Source: Aquificota bacterium (lineage in GTDB: Bacteria > Aquificota > Aquificia > Aquificales > Hydrogenothermaceae). From it: a stretch of 64,000 nt of DNA. The first letter of the stretch is position 1. Every line of letters starts with the position of its first letter. The DNA is taken from positions 1 through 64,000 of the forward strand of contig JAADDZ010000016.1 of the NCBI GenBank assembly GCA_013153635.1. Direction: 5' to 3'. A program made the translations under genes and the position numbers. Below, piece after piece: positions 34,819 to 43,973 of this stretch. The notes under the pieces were generated by a model. The model was not told where the DNA came from, ran no database searches, and was given only the letters and a program-made list of their open reading frames with translations.

Positions 34819-36444
34819 TTGAATTTAAAAACTATTTTGAGGTCTATATTGCAGATTAGATATTATCTTATCCTAATTTTATTGCTTTTTTCACTGGTAT
34901 GGAATTTAGGTATTTTCCCTCTATACTTAGAAGAACCGAGAAGAGCTGTTGTTGCCCTAGAGATGCTGTTAACAGGAAATTTTATAGTCCCTACTATCAT
35001 GGGGGAGCTGTATTTTGCAAAACCTCCTTTGTTTAACTGGATTTTGATACTTTCAGCAAAGCTTTTGAACGGATTTTCCGAGCTAGCTGTAAGATTACCA
35101 ACGGTCGTATCTGTTCTCTTTATAGGACTGTTCCATTATTTAATCTCATCAAATTTCTTAGACAAACGTATAGCTTTTTTCTCTTCGTTACTGTTTATTA
35201 CTAGTGGCACTATCTTATTTTATTTCTCTCTTCTTGGGGAGATTGATATTTTTTACTCTTTTATCACTTATTTGAGTATAGTTTCTATATTTTGGTTCTT
35301 TTATAAAAATCAAAGATTGATTTCTGTTTTTCCTTTTGTTTTTGCTAGTGCAGGCTTTTTAACAAAAGGTTTTCCTTCGATACTATTTTTGTACATCACT
35401 TTAATATCTTTTTTGTTTTTTGAAAGAAAGTTAAAACTTCTCTTTTCTATATGGCATTTTATCGGGATTATTATCTTCTTAACTACTGTAGGCTCTTATC
35501 TATATCTGTACAACCAGTATGCTCCTGTAGAAGATTACCTTAGATTTCTATGGAAAGAATCTAGCCAAAGAACTGTTATGGAGAATCCTACTTTTGATTT
35601 CTTTTTTCATATTGTAAATTTTCCCCTTAAAAGTTTGATAGCTCTGTTTCCTTGGTCTTTTTTGGTAATTTTCCTTTTTAGAAAGGAACTTTTCTCTGTT
35701 TTTAAAGATAACAGGTTTCTTAGATTTTCTATGATAGCTTTTGTTTTTAATTACTCTGTATATTGGATTTCTCCCGGTGCAAATCAAAGGTATATCTATA
35801 TGCTATTTCCTTTTTTAATTACACTGTTTGTGTATATGTATTTTTATAGTGATAGCTCATTTAAAAGAAAACTTATAAAGTTTGTATATTTTTTCTTATT
35901 GATAGGTCTATCTGGAATATCTTTTGCTCTTTTGGTCATCAGGTATACAAGAGATGTAGAATACATAAGCTTTATCTCTTTAATTTTTGGACTTTTGTTT
36001 TTGGTTTTAGCTTTTAGAGTATGGAAAAAACCTATCTACTATATGGCTATCGGTTTGATATGGTTTAGAATACTGTTTGATATAGTTTATCTACCTATAA
36101 AAGCTGTATCTGGGAACTCTTTCCTTGAGAAGAAATACGGTATAGTAGTAGCAGACATCACGAAAGATAATAAACTTTTTTATTTTGGGAAAGATAGATT
36201 AAGCTATGGTCTTTTATTTTATATAGAAAGAGAAAGAGAGGATATTCTAAAAAGAGATTTACGTCTAGAGTACTGCTCTTTTTATCTAGCAAAAAGGGAG
36301 TTTTTGGATTTTAAGGTTTTAGAAATCCTAAGGTTTAAAACCAAAGATGAATACATCTTATTTAAAAAGATAAGTAACCCCAGCAGTTATAATCCCATCA
36401 AATCTACCTTTCCAAAGGTAGAAGCCTCTCACGGAAATATCTAA
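34819..36444 (+). CDS. GT39/ArnT-like membrane glycosyltransferase
   Basis: A 541-aa polytopic protein of the PMT/ArnT superfamily, which transfers sugars from polyprenyl-phosphate donors at the periplasmic face. The first loop has LEEPRRAVVALEMLLTGNF and GELYFAKPPLFNW, matching the ArnT-type EPRYAE and KPPL motifs. About 12 membrane helices follow. The acceptor is unknown (lipid A or protein). The start is uncertain: a TTG at 34819 has no good ribosome-binding site, and a TTG at 34837 is equally possible; the upstream sequence was probably altered by the toxin-antitoxin insertion. The last ~28 codons overlap an antisense gene remnant. Confidence 0.8.
   Translation: MNLKTILRSILQIRYYLILILLLFSLVWNLGIFPLYLEEPRRAVVALEMLLTGNFIVPTIMGELYFAKPPLFNWILILSAKLLNGFSELAVRLPTVVSVLFIGLFHYLISSNFLDKRIAFFSSLLFITSGTILFYFSLLGEIDIFYSFITYLSIVSIFWFFYKNQRLISVFPFVFASAGFLTKGFPSILFLYITLISFLFFERKLKLLFSIWHFIGIIIFLTTVGSYLYLYNQYAPVEDYLRFLWKESSQRTVMENPTFDFFFHIVNFPLKSLIALFPWSFLVIFLFRKELFSVFKDNRFLRFSMIAFVFNYSVYWISPGANQRYIYMLFPFLITLFVYMYFYSDSSFKRKLIKFVYFFLLIGLSGISFALLVIRYTRDVEYISFISLIFGLLFLVLAFRVWKKPIYYMAIGLIWFRILFDIVYLPIKAVSGNSFLEKKYGIVVADITKDNKLFYFGKDRLSYGLLFYIEREREDILKRDLRLEYCSFYLAKREFLDFKVLEILRFKTKDEYILFKKISNPSSYNPIKSTFPKVEASHGNI
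34824..34916. repeat. 93-bp direct repeat, right (coding) copy
   Basis: This copy is the intact 5' coding region of the glycosyltransferase gene (codons about 3-33). Its partner at 33925-34017 lies 899 bp upstream with three transitions. The unit between the copies carries the toxin-antitoxin genes. Confidence 0.9.
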
Positions 36445-36579
36445 GGCGATTTTTTCCTTAATGAAATGTTTAAGTCCAAAACCTCCAGTAAATCCAAAGA
36501 GAAAACCGATATGCTTATTACCTCCAACTCCATATATTATGTACGGTCTTGCATATTCTCTTTGTTTGATTTTATCAAC
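36358..36579 (-). pseudogene. C-terminal remnant of an outer-membrane beta-barrel gene
   Basis: On the minus strand, a frame after a TAG at 36580-36582 reads about 73 residues to a TAA at 36358-36360. It contains RPYIIYGVGGNKHIGF, GGFGLKHFIKEKIALDI and SVRGFYLWKGRF and ends in ITAGVTYLFK: alternating hydrophobic and Gly/aromatic strands as in the last hairpins of OmpA/OmpW-like barrels. There is no ATG, GTG or TTG start in a sensible place, so it looks like a 5'-truncated relic. It overlaps the 3' end of the glycosyltransferase antisense by about 87 bp. Confidence 0.6.
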
Positions 36580-36647
36580 CTATAATAAATATTCGATTAT
36601 AGTAAAATTATACAACGTATCTACGACTAATAGGGGGTTTAAATAAA

Positions 36648-37838
36648 TTGATAGATAAAGATTTCACTCCAGAAGAGAGAAAGGCTACACTAGGTTTAGC
36701 TGGTATCTTCTCTTTAAGAATGTTAGGACTTTTCTTAGTATTACCTGTACTAAGTATATATGCTTCCGAATTTCCGGGGGCTACTTCATTTTTAGTTGGT
36801 TTAGCTATAGGAGCATATGGGCTTACCCAAGCCTTCTTCCAGATTCCCTATGGGCTATGGAGTGATAAATACGGAAGAATCCCTATCCTTGTGTTATCTA
36901 CTATTATATTTTTCTCAGGTAGCGGACTTGCGGCTTATGCATCTTATAATCAAGATATTTATCTCCTTATCATAGGGAGATTTTTACAAGGTATGGGAGC
37001 GGTATCTTCTGTAGTTATAGCACTAATAGCTGACTTAACAAGAGAAGAAGTTAGAACAAGAGCTATGGCAACCATTGGTGCTTCTATAGGTATGGCTTTT
37101 GCTTTTGGCATGGTGTTAGGTCCTTGGATAGCCGCACATTTTGGATTAGGTGGTGTATTTACCTTTACCGCTATTTTAGCTTTAATTTCTCTACCGTATA
37201 TCATATGGGGAATTCCAAGACCTAAGATTATCGTCCATCATGATGATGCTGAATTTACAGCTTCTTATCTAGGTACTGTTTTAAGAGATAAAAATCTTCT
37301 CAAAATGGATTTTGGTATGTTTACTCTTCACATGGGATTAACTGCTGTATTTACAGTAGCCCCACTTATCCTAAAAAACTTTATGTCTCCAAAAGATTTA
37401 TGGAAAGTATATCTTGTTATGTTCTTGGTTGGTCTTACTATTATGGTACCTAGTACTATCATTGCAGAGAAAAAAGGTCTTATAAAACAAGTAAAAATAG
37501 CGGCTATTATAGTTCTTATAATTTCTTTTACCATGTTCATGTTTTTGACAGACCGTTTCTTGTTTGCGATTATTTCAATAATCGTGTACTTTACAGGTTT
37601 TATGATGTTAGAACCTATTATGCCTTCACTAATGAGTAGATACGCAAAACCCCAAGTAAAAGGTACCGCTTCTGGGGTCTTTAATACAGCCCAATTCTTA
37701 GGAGCTTTTGTTGGAGGGGTAAGTGCAGGATACCTACTAAAATTTGGGTTTATGACCGTTTTTATATTTTTGTCAGTTATAACATTACTGTGGCTTGTTG
37801 TGGTTCTATCCATGGAAATGCCACAGAAAAAAGCATAA
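36648..37838 (+). CDS. MFS transporter (YajR-like drug or metabolite exporter type)
   Basis: A 396-aa protein with 12 predicted helices. The MFS motif A is GLWSDKYGRIPIL and the motif C-like segment is GMVLGPWIAAH, typical of proton-coupled antiporters. The general pattern resembles YajR-type exporters, but without the C-terminal soluble domain. The start is TTG with AGGGGG 11 bp upstream. The substrate is unknown. The gene is separated by 32 bp from the iron-sulfur protein gene downstream. Confidence 0.85.
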   Translation: MIDKDFTPEERKATLGLAGIFSLRMLGLFLVLPVLSIYASEFPGATSFLVGLAIGAYGLTQAFFQIPYGLWSDKYGRIPILVLSTIIFFSGSGLAAYASYNQDIYLLIIGRFLQGMGAVSSVVIALIADLTREEVRTRAMATIGASIGMAFAFGMVLGPWIAAHFGLGGVFTFTAILALISLPYIIWGIPRPKIIVHHDDAEFTASYLGTVLRDKNLLKMDFGMFTLHMGLTAVFTVAPLILKNFMSPKDLWKVYLVMFLVGLTIMVPSTIIAEKKGLIKQVKIAAIIVLIISFTMFMFLTDRFLFAIISIIVYFTGFMMLEPIMPSLMSRYAKPQVKGTASGVFNTAQFLGAFVGGVSAGYLLKFGFMTVFIFLSVITLLWLVVVLSMEMPQKKA

Positions 37839-37870
37839 TTTGTTTTTTTAAAAAATAAAGAGGGTGTAAA

Positions 37871-38953
37871 ATGGCAAGGCTGTTTTTTGATATATATTCT
37901 TGTGTACATACATACTACAAACCTTCTTCTTGTAGTAGATGTACTGATGTTTGTCCTATTGACGGTGTTATTTCCCTAGAGAACGATAAAATCCAGCTAA
38001 ATTCAGATAACTGTGTATCTTGTGGAGCTTGTGTTGGAATCTGCCCTACAGAGAGCTTTTCTTTAAACGGTTTTGACCCAAAAGAGTTTTTTGATAATTT
38101 CTGTGATAGAAAATGGGACTTTGTAAGCTGTAAGCTAAATGTTCCATGTTTAGCTTCGATAGATTCTCAATATCTAATATCCTTAGCCTTAAAAAGAGAA
38201 GAAGATATAGTCCTAGACATGGGACACTGTGACAGCTGTTTTATTGGAAAACTAAAATCAAGGATAACAGAAGCGGTACAAGAAGCAAACTATGTACTAG
38301 GAAAACTAGAAGTACCATACGAAATAAAATTAGAAAACATCTCTTATAAACCAGAAAAAAAAGAAGAACCTTCTAGAAGGTCTTTTCTAAAGAAATTTAC
38401 AAAAACTACAGCATCATTAGCTTTTTGGGCAGTATCCCCAAATCTACCGATAAACGAACAAGACCAAGAAATAGAGCAAGCACCAAAGAATATAGTTGAA
38501 GAAAAAGTAAACCCAACCAAAAGAAAAGTACTGTTAGACACACTAAAAGAAAAACAGTTAGACCTCAAAGACAAATATGTAGAAGTTGATAAGATAACTT
38601 TTAGTTCTCAAAAATGGATAGAATGGGAAAAATGTACAAACTGTTTTATTTGCTACAATATATGCCCTACAGGTGCTTTAGATGGGGGACAGGATAGATT
38701 AGAGATACTATTTAAACCCTCGTTGTGTATAAAATGCCGAATCTGTCATGAAGTTTGTCCAGAACAGTGTTTACACTTAGAAGAGAAACTAAATCTAGAA
38801 GATTTCGTATACAAAACAAAGTCCCTTATACAGCATGTAATGATACCCTGTGCAGAATGTATGGTTCCTTTCTCCTACAAAAATGATGGAGAGTACATAT
38901 GCCCTCGATGTAAAAAACTAGATGAAGAAGTAAAGGAGTTGTTAGGTCTTTGA
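37871..38953 (+). CDS. Multi-cluster iron-sulfur protein with internal twin-arginine motif
   Basis: A 360-aa Cys-rich protein. Residues 21-58 form a ferredoxin-like part (CSRCTDVCP and CVSCGACVGICP). Residues 78-123 add CDR, SCK, PCLA and HCDSC. A mid-protein SRRSFLKKF (168-176) followed by a hydrophobic stretch (about 180-192) resembles a Tat signal. A second ferredoxin (about 251-297, CTNCFICYNICP and CIKCRICHEVCP) is followed by a C-terminal zinc-ribbon-like part (CAEC…CPRC). The protein could carry electrons in an oxidoreductase complex. Family name not recognised; related proteins accompany formate dehydrogenase or molybdoenzyme loci (recollection, unchecked). It overlaps sfsA at the stop. 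Confidence 0.8.
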   Translation: MARLFFDIYSCVHTYYKPSSCSRCTDVCPIDGVISLENDKIQLNSDNCVSCGACVGICPTESFSLNGFDPKEFFDNFCDRKWDFVSCKLNVPCLASIDSQYLISLALKREEDIVLDMGHCDSCFIGKLKSRITEAVQEANYVLGKLEVPYEIKLENISYKPEKKEEPSRRSFLKKFTKTTASLAFWAVSPNLPINEQDQEIEQAPKNIVEEKVNPTKRKVLLDTLKEKQLDLKDKYVEVDKITFSSQKWIEWEKCTNCFICYNICPTGALDGGQDRLEILFKPSLCIKCRICHEVCPEQCLHLEEKLNLEDFVYKTKSLIQHVMIPCAECMVPFSYKNDGEYICPRCKKLDEEVKELLGL

Positions 38954-39660
38954 TACCCCTTTTCGATTTACAAAAGTTAGGAAAAATTGAAGAAGGTATA
39001 TTTATAGATAGACCAAATAGGTTTGTAGGATTGTGCCAGATAGATAAAAAAGTAGTAAAATGCCACATAGCAGACCCGGGCAGACTAAAAGAGCTACTAA
39101 CAAAAAATAGAAAAATATTCGCAGTTAAAAACCCAAAAGGTTACAAAACAGATTACAAATTGGTAGCTGTAGAATCAGACAAAGAAATAATATTACTAAA
39201 CACATCGATACACTCAAAAATAGGATACGAAGCTATAAAAAATGGAGTTCTTGGATTTTATCCAGAAAAAATAAAAAAAGAAGTTACCTTCGGAAAAAGC
39301 CGAATAGACTATCTGATAAATGACAAAATATTTGTAGAGCTAAAAGGTTGCAATCTAAAATCAGAGGCGAAATGCTTATTTCCAGATGCACCTACAAAAA
39401 GAGGAGAAAAACATCTAAAAGAACTTATTGAAGCCGTAAACAAAGGCTATCAAGCCTATATTTTAATTTTGATTCTTAGAGAATGTACATGTTTTTCACC
39501 TAATTTTAAACTAGATAAAAATTTTTCAAACACATTTGTAAAAGCTCTCTCAAGAGGAGTGAAATTTAGAGCTTTTAAAATAAAAATCAAAAATTTTAAA
39601 ATCTTCCTAGAAAAAGAGATACCTCTTTGTGAAAACATTTTACAAAAAAGAAAAAGTTAG
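38950..39660 (+). CDS. sfsA: SfsA-family protein (sugar fermentation stimulation homologue)
   Basis: A 236-aa protein of the SfsA family, which has an OB-like N-terminal part and a PD-(D/E)XK nuclease-like C-terminal part. Signatures are [13 protein letters not shown], the nuclease-like SRIDYLI and FVELKGC segments, and [21 protein letters not shown] and a C-terminal Asp/Asn region follow. The biochemical role is not settled. The TTG start overlaps the TGA of the iron-sulfur gene (TTGA), so translation is probably coupled. Confidence 0.9.
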   Translation: MIPLFDLQKLGKIEEGIFIDRPNRFVGLCQIDKKVVKCHIADPGRLKELLTKNRKIFAVKNPKGYKTDYKLVAVESDKEIILLNTSIHSKIGYEAIKNGVLGFYPEKIKKEVTFGKSRIDYLINDKIFVELKGCNLKSEAKCLFPDAPTKRGEKHLKELIEAVNKGYQAYILILILRECTCFSPNFKLDKNFSNTFVKALSRGVKFRAFKIKIKNFKIFLEKEIPLCENILQKRKS

Positions 39661-39698
39661 CATATATTATTTGGAAATTTTTACAATTGGGGTACAAA

Positions 39699-42455
39699 AT
39701 GGATAAAATTGTTATACATGGAGCAAGACAGCACAACTTAAAGAACATAGACTTAGAACTACCTAAAAACAAACTGATAGTGATAACTGGACCTTCAGGT
39801 TCAGGTAAATCCTCTTTAGCCTTTGACACTATCTATGCAGAAGGGCAAAGGCGTTATGTAGAGAGCCTCTCTGCATACGCAAGACAGTTTTTAGGACTTA
39901 TGGAAAAACCAGATGTAGACAGTATAGATGGTCTTTCCCCGGCTATAGCCATTGACCAAAAAACCACTTCTAAAAATCCCCGTTCCACAGTAGGCACAGT
40001 AACAGAAATTTATGACTATTTGAGACTCCTGTTTGCAAGAGTAGGAAAACCTCACTGTCCAGAATGTAACAACCTAATATCTTCCCAATCTCCAGAAGAG
40101 ATAGGAGAACAGATACTAAAACTACCCCAAGGAACAAAACTCCAGATACTAGCTCCTATAATAAGAGGAAAAAAAGGAGAACACCGAGATATATTAGACA
40201 AAATAAACAAAATGGGATACCCAAGGGTACGGATAGACGGCAAAATCTACATGATAGAAGAAGCTCCAAAACTAGAAAAAAACAAAAAACACACAATAGA
40301 GATAGTAGTAGACAGAATTGTAATAAAAGAAGGGATAAGAACAAGACTTATTGACAGTATAGAACAAGCCCTAAAACTTGGAGAAGGACTTATAATCGTA
40401 AACAACCTATCTGAAAATAAAGATTATCTGTACAGTGAAAAATTCGCATGCCCAGAACACAACTTTTCAATAGCAGAACTCTCCCCTAGACTATTTTCCT
40501 TTAACAGTCCATATGGAGCTTGTCCAGAGTGTAAAGGTCTTGGAGTTATACACAAAATAGATGTAGAAACCCTTGTAGATTACAACCGTTCTGTTATAGA
40601 AGCTTTTAGGATAACAGACAGCTTTTATTTTAAGTACATAAAAGGAATGATTTTCGACATACTCTATTACTACTCTATAGACAGATATACAAAATTTAAA
40701 GACCTTCCACAAGACATAAAAAATGAACTTCTCTTAGAGATAATACCTCATTTAGAGAGAAAATATCTTGAAACAGAAAACGAAAAACAAAGAGAAGAGC
40801 TTGAAAAATTTATAAAAGAAGTAACCTGTCCAGTATGTCATGGAGCTAGGCTAAAAAGAGAGTCCCTCTACGTACTTATAAACAAAAAATCTATCTGGGA
40901 CATAGTACAGATGAACATAAAGAAAGCTTACCACTTCTTTGAAGAGTTTGAAAAATCGCCAAAACCGGAAAAAGACAGAATAATAGGAGAAAAGATAATA
41001 AAAGAGATAAAAGAAAGATTAAAATTTTTGTTAGATGTAGGGCTAGATTACCTAACATTAGAGCGTTCAGCTACCACTTTATCTGGAGGAGAAGCCCAAA
41101 GGATAAGACTAGCTACCCAAATAGGCTCAAAACTATCTGGTGTACTGTACGTTTTAGATGAACCATCTATAGGTCTTCACCCTAGAGATACAGCCAAATT
41201 AATAAATACTCTAAAAGAGTTAAGAGATTTGGATAACACTGTTATAGTAGTAGAACATGACCCAGAAACGATAGAAGAAGCTGACCTTATCGTTGACATG
41301 GGTCCCGGCAGTGGAATATACGGGGGAGAAATAGTTGCTGTAGGAACACCAGAAGAGATAAAAGAAAATGAAAACTCCTTAACAGGCAAGTATCTAAGTG
41401 GTAAATTAAATATACCAATACCAAAAGAGAGAAGAACTCCCCAACCAGACAAAAAACTCATCATAAAAGGAGCAAAAGAACATAACCTAAAAAATATAGA
41501 TGTAGAAATACCCCTTGGTCTATTTGTAGCAGTTACAGGGGTATCTGGCTCTGGAAAATCATCTCTTATCTACGATATACTCTGGCAAGCTTCTAAAAAT
41601 AGATTTCACCACAGAAATGAATATGTAGGAAAACATCAAACTATAGAAGGTTGGGAACATATAGACAAGGTCATAAATGTAGACCAATCCCCAATAGGAA
41701 GGACTCCTCGCTCTAACCCTGCCACATACACAAAAGTTTTTGACAGTATCAGAAATATATTTGCGGCTTTACCAGAGGCAAAATTAAGAGGTTATACCCC
41801 GGGAAGATTCTCTTTCAATGTGAAAGGAGGTAGATGCGAAGCTTGTAAAGGCGATGGAGTTGTAAAAATAGAGATGCACTTCTTACCAGATGTATACGTA
41901 ACATGTGAAGTCTGCAGAGGAAAAAGATACAACAAAGAGACTCTCACCGTAGAATACAAGGGTAAAAACATAGCAGACGTTCTAGATATGAGCGTTGCAG
42001 AAGCATTAGAATTTTTTAAAAATGTACCATCAATCAAAAATAAATTAAAAGTTCTGTACGATGTAGGATTAGACTACATAAAATTAGGACAGCCAGCTAC
42101 CACTTTATCTGGAGGAGAAGCCCAAAGGATAAAACTAACAAGAGAGCTATCAAAAAGAGATACAGGAAGAACCTTATACCTTCTTGACGAACCTACTACA
42201 GGACTCCACTCTCACGATGTAGGAAAACTAATAAAAGTACTAAATAAACTTGTAGAAAAAGGAAACACAGTAGTAGTAATAGAACATAACCTAGACGTAA
42301 TCAAAAATGCAGATTGGATTATAGATTTAGGAATAGAAGGAGGAGAAAGAGGAGGAGAAATAGTTGCAGTAGGAACTCCTGAAGAGATAGCAGAAAACGA
42401 AAACTCGTACACAGGAAAGTTTTTGAAAAAGTATCTTGAACCTGTGAAAGTTTAA
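39699..42455 (+). CDS. uvrA: Excinuclease ABC subunit A
   Basis: The damage-recognition ATPase of nucleotide excision repair, 918 aa. Two ABC modules: Walker [13 protein letters not shown] (about 28-39) and [12 protein letters not shown] (about 613-624), and two LSGGEAQRI signatures. Zinc-binding Cys sets lie in CPECNN, CPEC near [14 protein letters not shown] and [15 protein letters not shown]. An upstream in-frame TTG exists, but the ATG at 39699 has GGGG 8 bp before it and begins the canonical [16 protein letters not shown]. It converges with recX, overlapping by 4 bp. A 39-bp DNA stretch is identical between its two ATPase halves. Confidence 0.97.
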   Translation: MDKIVIHGARQHNLKNIDLELPKNKLIVITGPSGSGKSSLAFDTIYAEGQRRYVESLSAYARQFLGLMEKPDVDSIDGLSPAIAIDQKTTSKNPRSTVGTVTEIYDYLRLLFARVGKPHCPECNNLISSQSPEEIGEQILKLPQGTKLQILAPIIRGKKGEHRDILDKINKMGYPRVRIDGKIYMIEEAPKLEKNKKHTIEIVVDRIVIKEGIRTRLIDSIEQALKLGEGLIIVNNLSENKDYLYSEKFACPEHNFSIAELSPRLFSFNSPYGACPECKGLGVIHKIDVETLVDYNRSVIEAFRITDSFYFKYIKGMIFDILYYYSIDRYTKFKDLPQDIKNELLLEIIPHLERKYLETENEKQREELEKFIKEVTCPVCHGARLKRESLYVLINKKSIWDIVQMNIKKAYHFFEEFEKSPKPEKDRIIGEKIIKEIKERLKFLLDVGLDYLTLERSATTLSGGEAQRIRLATQIGSKLSGVLYVLDEPSIGLHPRDTAKLINTLKELRDLDNTVIVVEHDPETIEEADLIVDMGPGSGIYGGEIVAVGTPEEIKENENSLTGKYLSGKLNIPIPKERRTPQPDKKLIIKGAKEHNLKNIDVEIPLGLFVAVTGVSGSGKSSLIYDILWQASKNRFHHRNEYVGKHQTIEGWEHIDKVINVDQSPIGRTPRSNPATYTKVFDSIRNIFAALPEAKLRGYTPGRFSFNVKGGRCEACKGDGVVKIEMHFLPDVYVTCEVCRGKRYNKETLTVEYKGKNIADVLDMSVAEALEFFKNVPSIKNKLKVLYDVGLDYIKLGQPATTLSGGEAQRIKLTRELSKRDTGRTLYLLDEPTTGLHSHDVGKLIKVLNKLVEKGNTVVVIEHNLDVIKNADWIIDLGIEGGERGGEIVAVGTPEEIAENENSYTGKFLKKYLEPVKV
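41068..41106 (+). repeat. 39-bp perfect internal repeat in uvrA, first copy
   Basis: This stretch encodes [12 protein letters not shown] of the first ATPase module and is identical at the DNA level to 42094-42132. Confidence 0.9.
42094..42132 (+). repeat. 39-bp perfect internal repeat in uvrA, second copy
   Basis: This stretch encodes the same signature motif in the second ATPase module. Identity over all 39 bases, including synonymous sites, suggests gene conversion between the halves or strong codon constraint. Confidence 0.9.
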
Positions 42456-42865
42456 TCTTTTAGATAGATGTTTGATGCCTCTTTTGCTACAGAATAACTA
42501 AAGCCTCTATTTATGAGAAATTTTAGTATAGATTTAAACTCTTTTTCTTTCTTGTACTTATTGTTTAACAGGTTTAGAGCTGATTGAAGTTCTTCTTCAT
42601 AGGATAACTCTAACGCCTCTATCCCTTTTTGATATAGCTTTTTCTTTAGAGCTAATTTAGATTTTCCTTTCTGTATCGCTAACTCTTTGTACCTTTCTTT
42701 TAGTTTTTCATCATGTATGTACTCTTCTTTCACTAAAAAATCTATAACTTCATCAATATCTTTTTCTTCAAAACCTTTTTGAAGAAGTTTTCTTTTTAGT
42801 TCTCCTGAAAAATAATCCCTTTTAGAGATAAGTTTAAAAGCTTCCTTTTTTACCTGTTCATTCAT
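42452..42865 (-). CDS. recX: RecA regulatory protein RecX
   Basis: A 137-aa helical protein with the RecX three-helix repeats: [47 protein letters not shown], and a last repeat ending in [10 protein letters not shown]. RecX modulates RecA filament growth. The ATG at 42865 is preferred because it overlaps the end of pilT by only 8 bp; an ATG at 42892 would add nine residues. Its place at the end of a recA-pilT-recX unit supports the assignment. Confidence 0.88.
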   Translation of the reverse strand: MNEQVKKEAFKLISKRDYFSGELKRKLLQKGFEEKDIDEVIDFLVKEEYIHDEKLKERYKELAIQKGKSKLALKKKLYQKGIEALELSYEEELQSALNLLNNKYKKEKEFKSILKFLINRGFSYSVAKEASNIYLKD

Positions 42866-43973
42866 TCTGCCCGAAGAAAAGGTCTTCTCCATAAGTTTCT
42901 GAACGGATTCCTTTTATTTTCAAATCAACATCAGTTGGATTTGTAGCATAGTTAAGCGCATCTTTGTAGCTTATAAGACCCCTATTGTACAAATCCAAGA
43001 TAGCTTGGTCAAAGCTTTGCATTCCATACTGCTGGCTACCCTTTTCTATATACTCATTTATCATAGGGAATTTATCCAAGTCTAAGATAGCATCTTTTAT
43101 AGCTCCAGCATTGACAAGTACTTCAACAGCAGGAATAACCCCTGTTCCATCAGACCTTGGGATTAACCTTTGGGAGATAATAGCTTTTAAAGTAGTAGAT
43201 AGAAGTATTCTAATCTGTCTTTGAGATTCGTAAGGGAACATATCGATAATCCTGTTTATAGTCTCTTTTGCATCATTTGTGTGAAGAGTAGAAAATACTA
43301 GATGACCTGTTTCTGCCGCTCTTAAAGCTGTTTCTATAGTCTCTATATCTCTCATCTCTCCAACCATAATAACATCAGGGTCTTCTCTTAGTGCCGCTTT
43401 AAGTGCTGAAGAGAACTCTTCTGCATCTATACCAACTTCCCTTTGGACTATATAGCAGTTTCTATCTGAAAATAGATATTCAATAGGGTCTTCAATAGTT
43501 ATAATCACATCATCTTTGTTCCTGTTCCTATAATCTATCATAGAAGCCAACGTTGTAGATTTACCAGAACCGGTAGGACCGGTAACTAATACAAGACCTC
43601 TAGACTCTAGAGCTATGTCATACAGTTTCTTTGGTAGACCTAACTCTTCTATAGATTTAACTTGAGTTTTGATAACCCGAAATGCAAAAGCATAAGTAGT
43701 CCTTTGTCTGAAAATGTTTACCCTAAAGCGTCCTACCCTATGAATCGAATAAGATATATCTAAATGCCCTTCTCTTTCTAACTTTTCTCTCTTTTTAGAG
43801 GATTTTACAATAATATCTATAAAATCCTCCATATCATCTTCAGTAATCTTAGAAAAGTGGTCTAAGGTTCTAAGCCTTCTGTGAACTCTTATAGTAGGTG
43901 GTCTTCCCACTTTGATGTGAATGTCAGATGCTTCTTTTTCTACTGCATATTTGAGTATTTCGTCAAGTTCCAT
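42858..43973 (-). CDS. pilT: Type IV pilus retraction ATPase PilT
   Basis: A 371-aa hexameric ATPase of the PilT family. The N-terminal PAS-like domain begins [20 protein letters not shown]. The core has Walker A ([10 protein letters not shown]), the Asp box (IEDPIEY), Walker B (VIMVGEMRD), the His box (HLVFSTLHT) and the PilT AIRNLIRE-equivalent near the end ([10 protein letters not shown]). It drives pilus retraction for twitching and DNA uptake. The gene overlaps both neighbours, recA (11 bp) and recX (8 bp), in an unusual recA-pilT-recX order. Confidence 0.95.
   Translation of the reverse strand: MELDEILKYAVEKEASDIHIKVGRPPTIRVHRRLRTLDHFSKITEDDMEDFIDIIVKSSKKREKLEREGHLDISYSIHRVGRFRVNIFRQRTTYAFAFRVIKTQVKSIEELGLPKKLYDIALESRGLVLVTGPTGSGKSTTLASMIDYRNRNKDDVIITIEDPIEYLFSDRNCYIVQREVGIDAEEFSSALKAALREDPDVIMVGEMRDIETIETALRAAETGHLVFSTLHTNDAKETINRIIDMFPYESQRQIRILLSTTLKAIISQRLIPRSDGTGVIPAVEVLVNAGAIKDAILDLDKFPMINEYIEKGSQQYGMQSFDQAILDLYNRGLISYKDALNYATNPTDVDLKIKGIRSETYGEDLFFGQNE

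Noticed and set aside
36461-36646. 61-aa plus-strand frame before the MFS gene
   Set aside because: It is antisense to the outer-membrane remnant, has no ribosome-binding site, and its translation looks like a shadow of the beta-barrel codons.
37839-37870. T-run and A-run as a rho-independent terminator
   Set aside because: A weak AT-only hairpin without a GC stem, immediately followed by the ribosome-binding site of the next gene.
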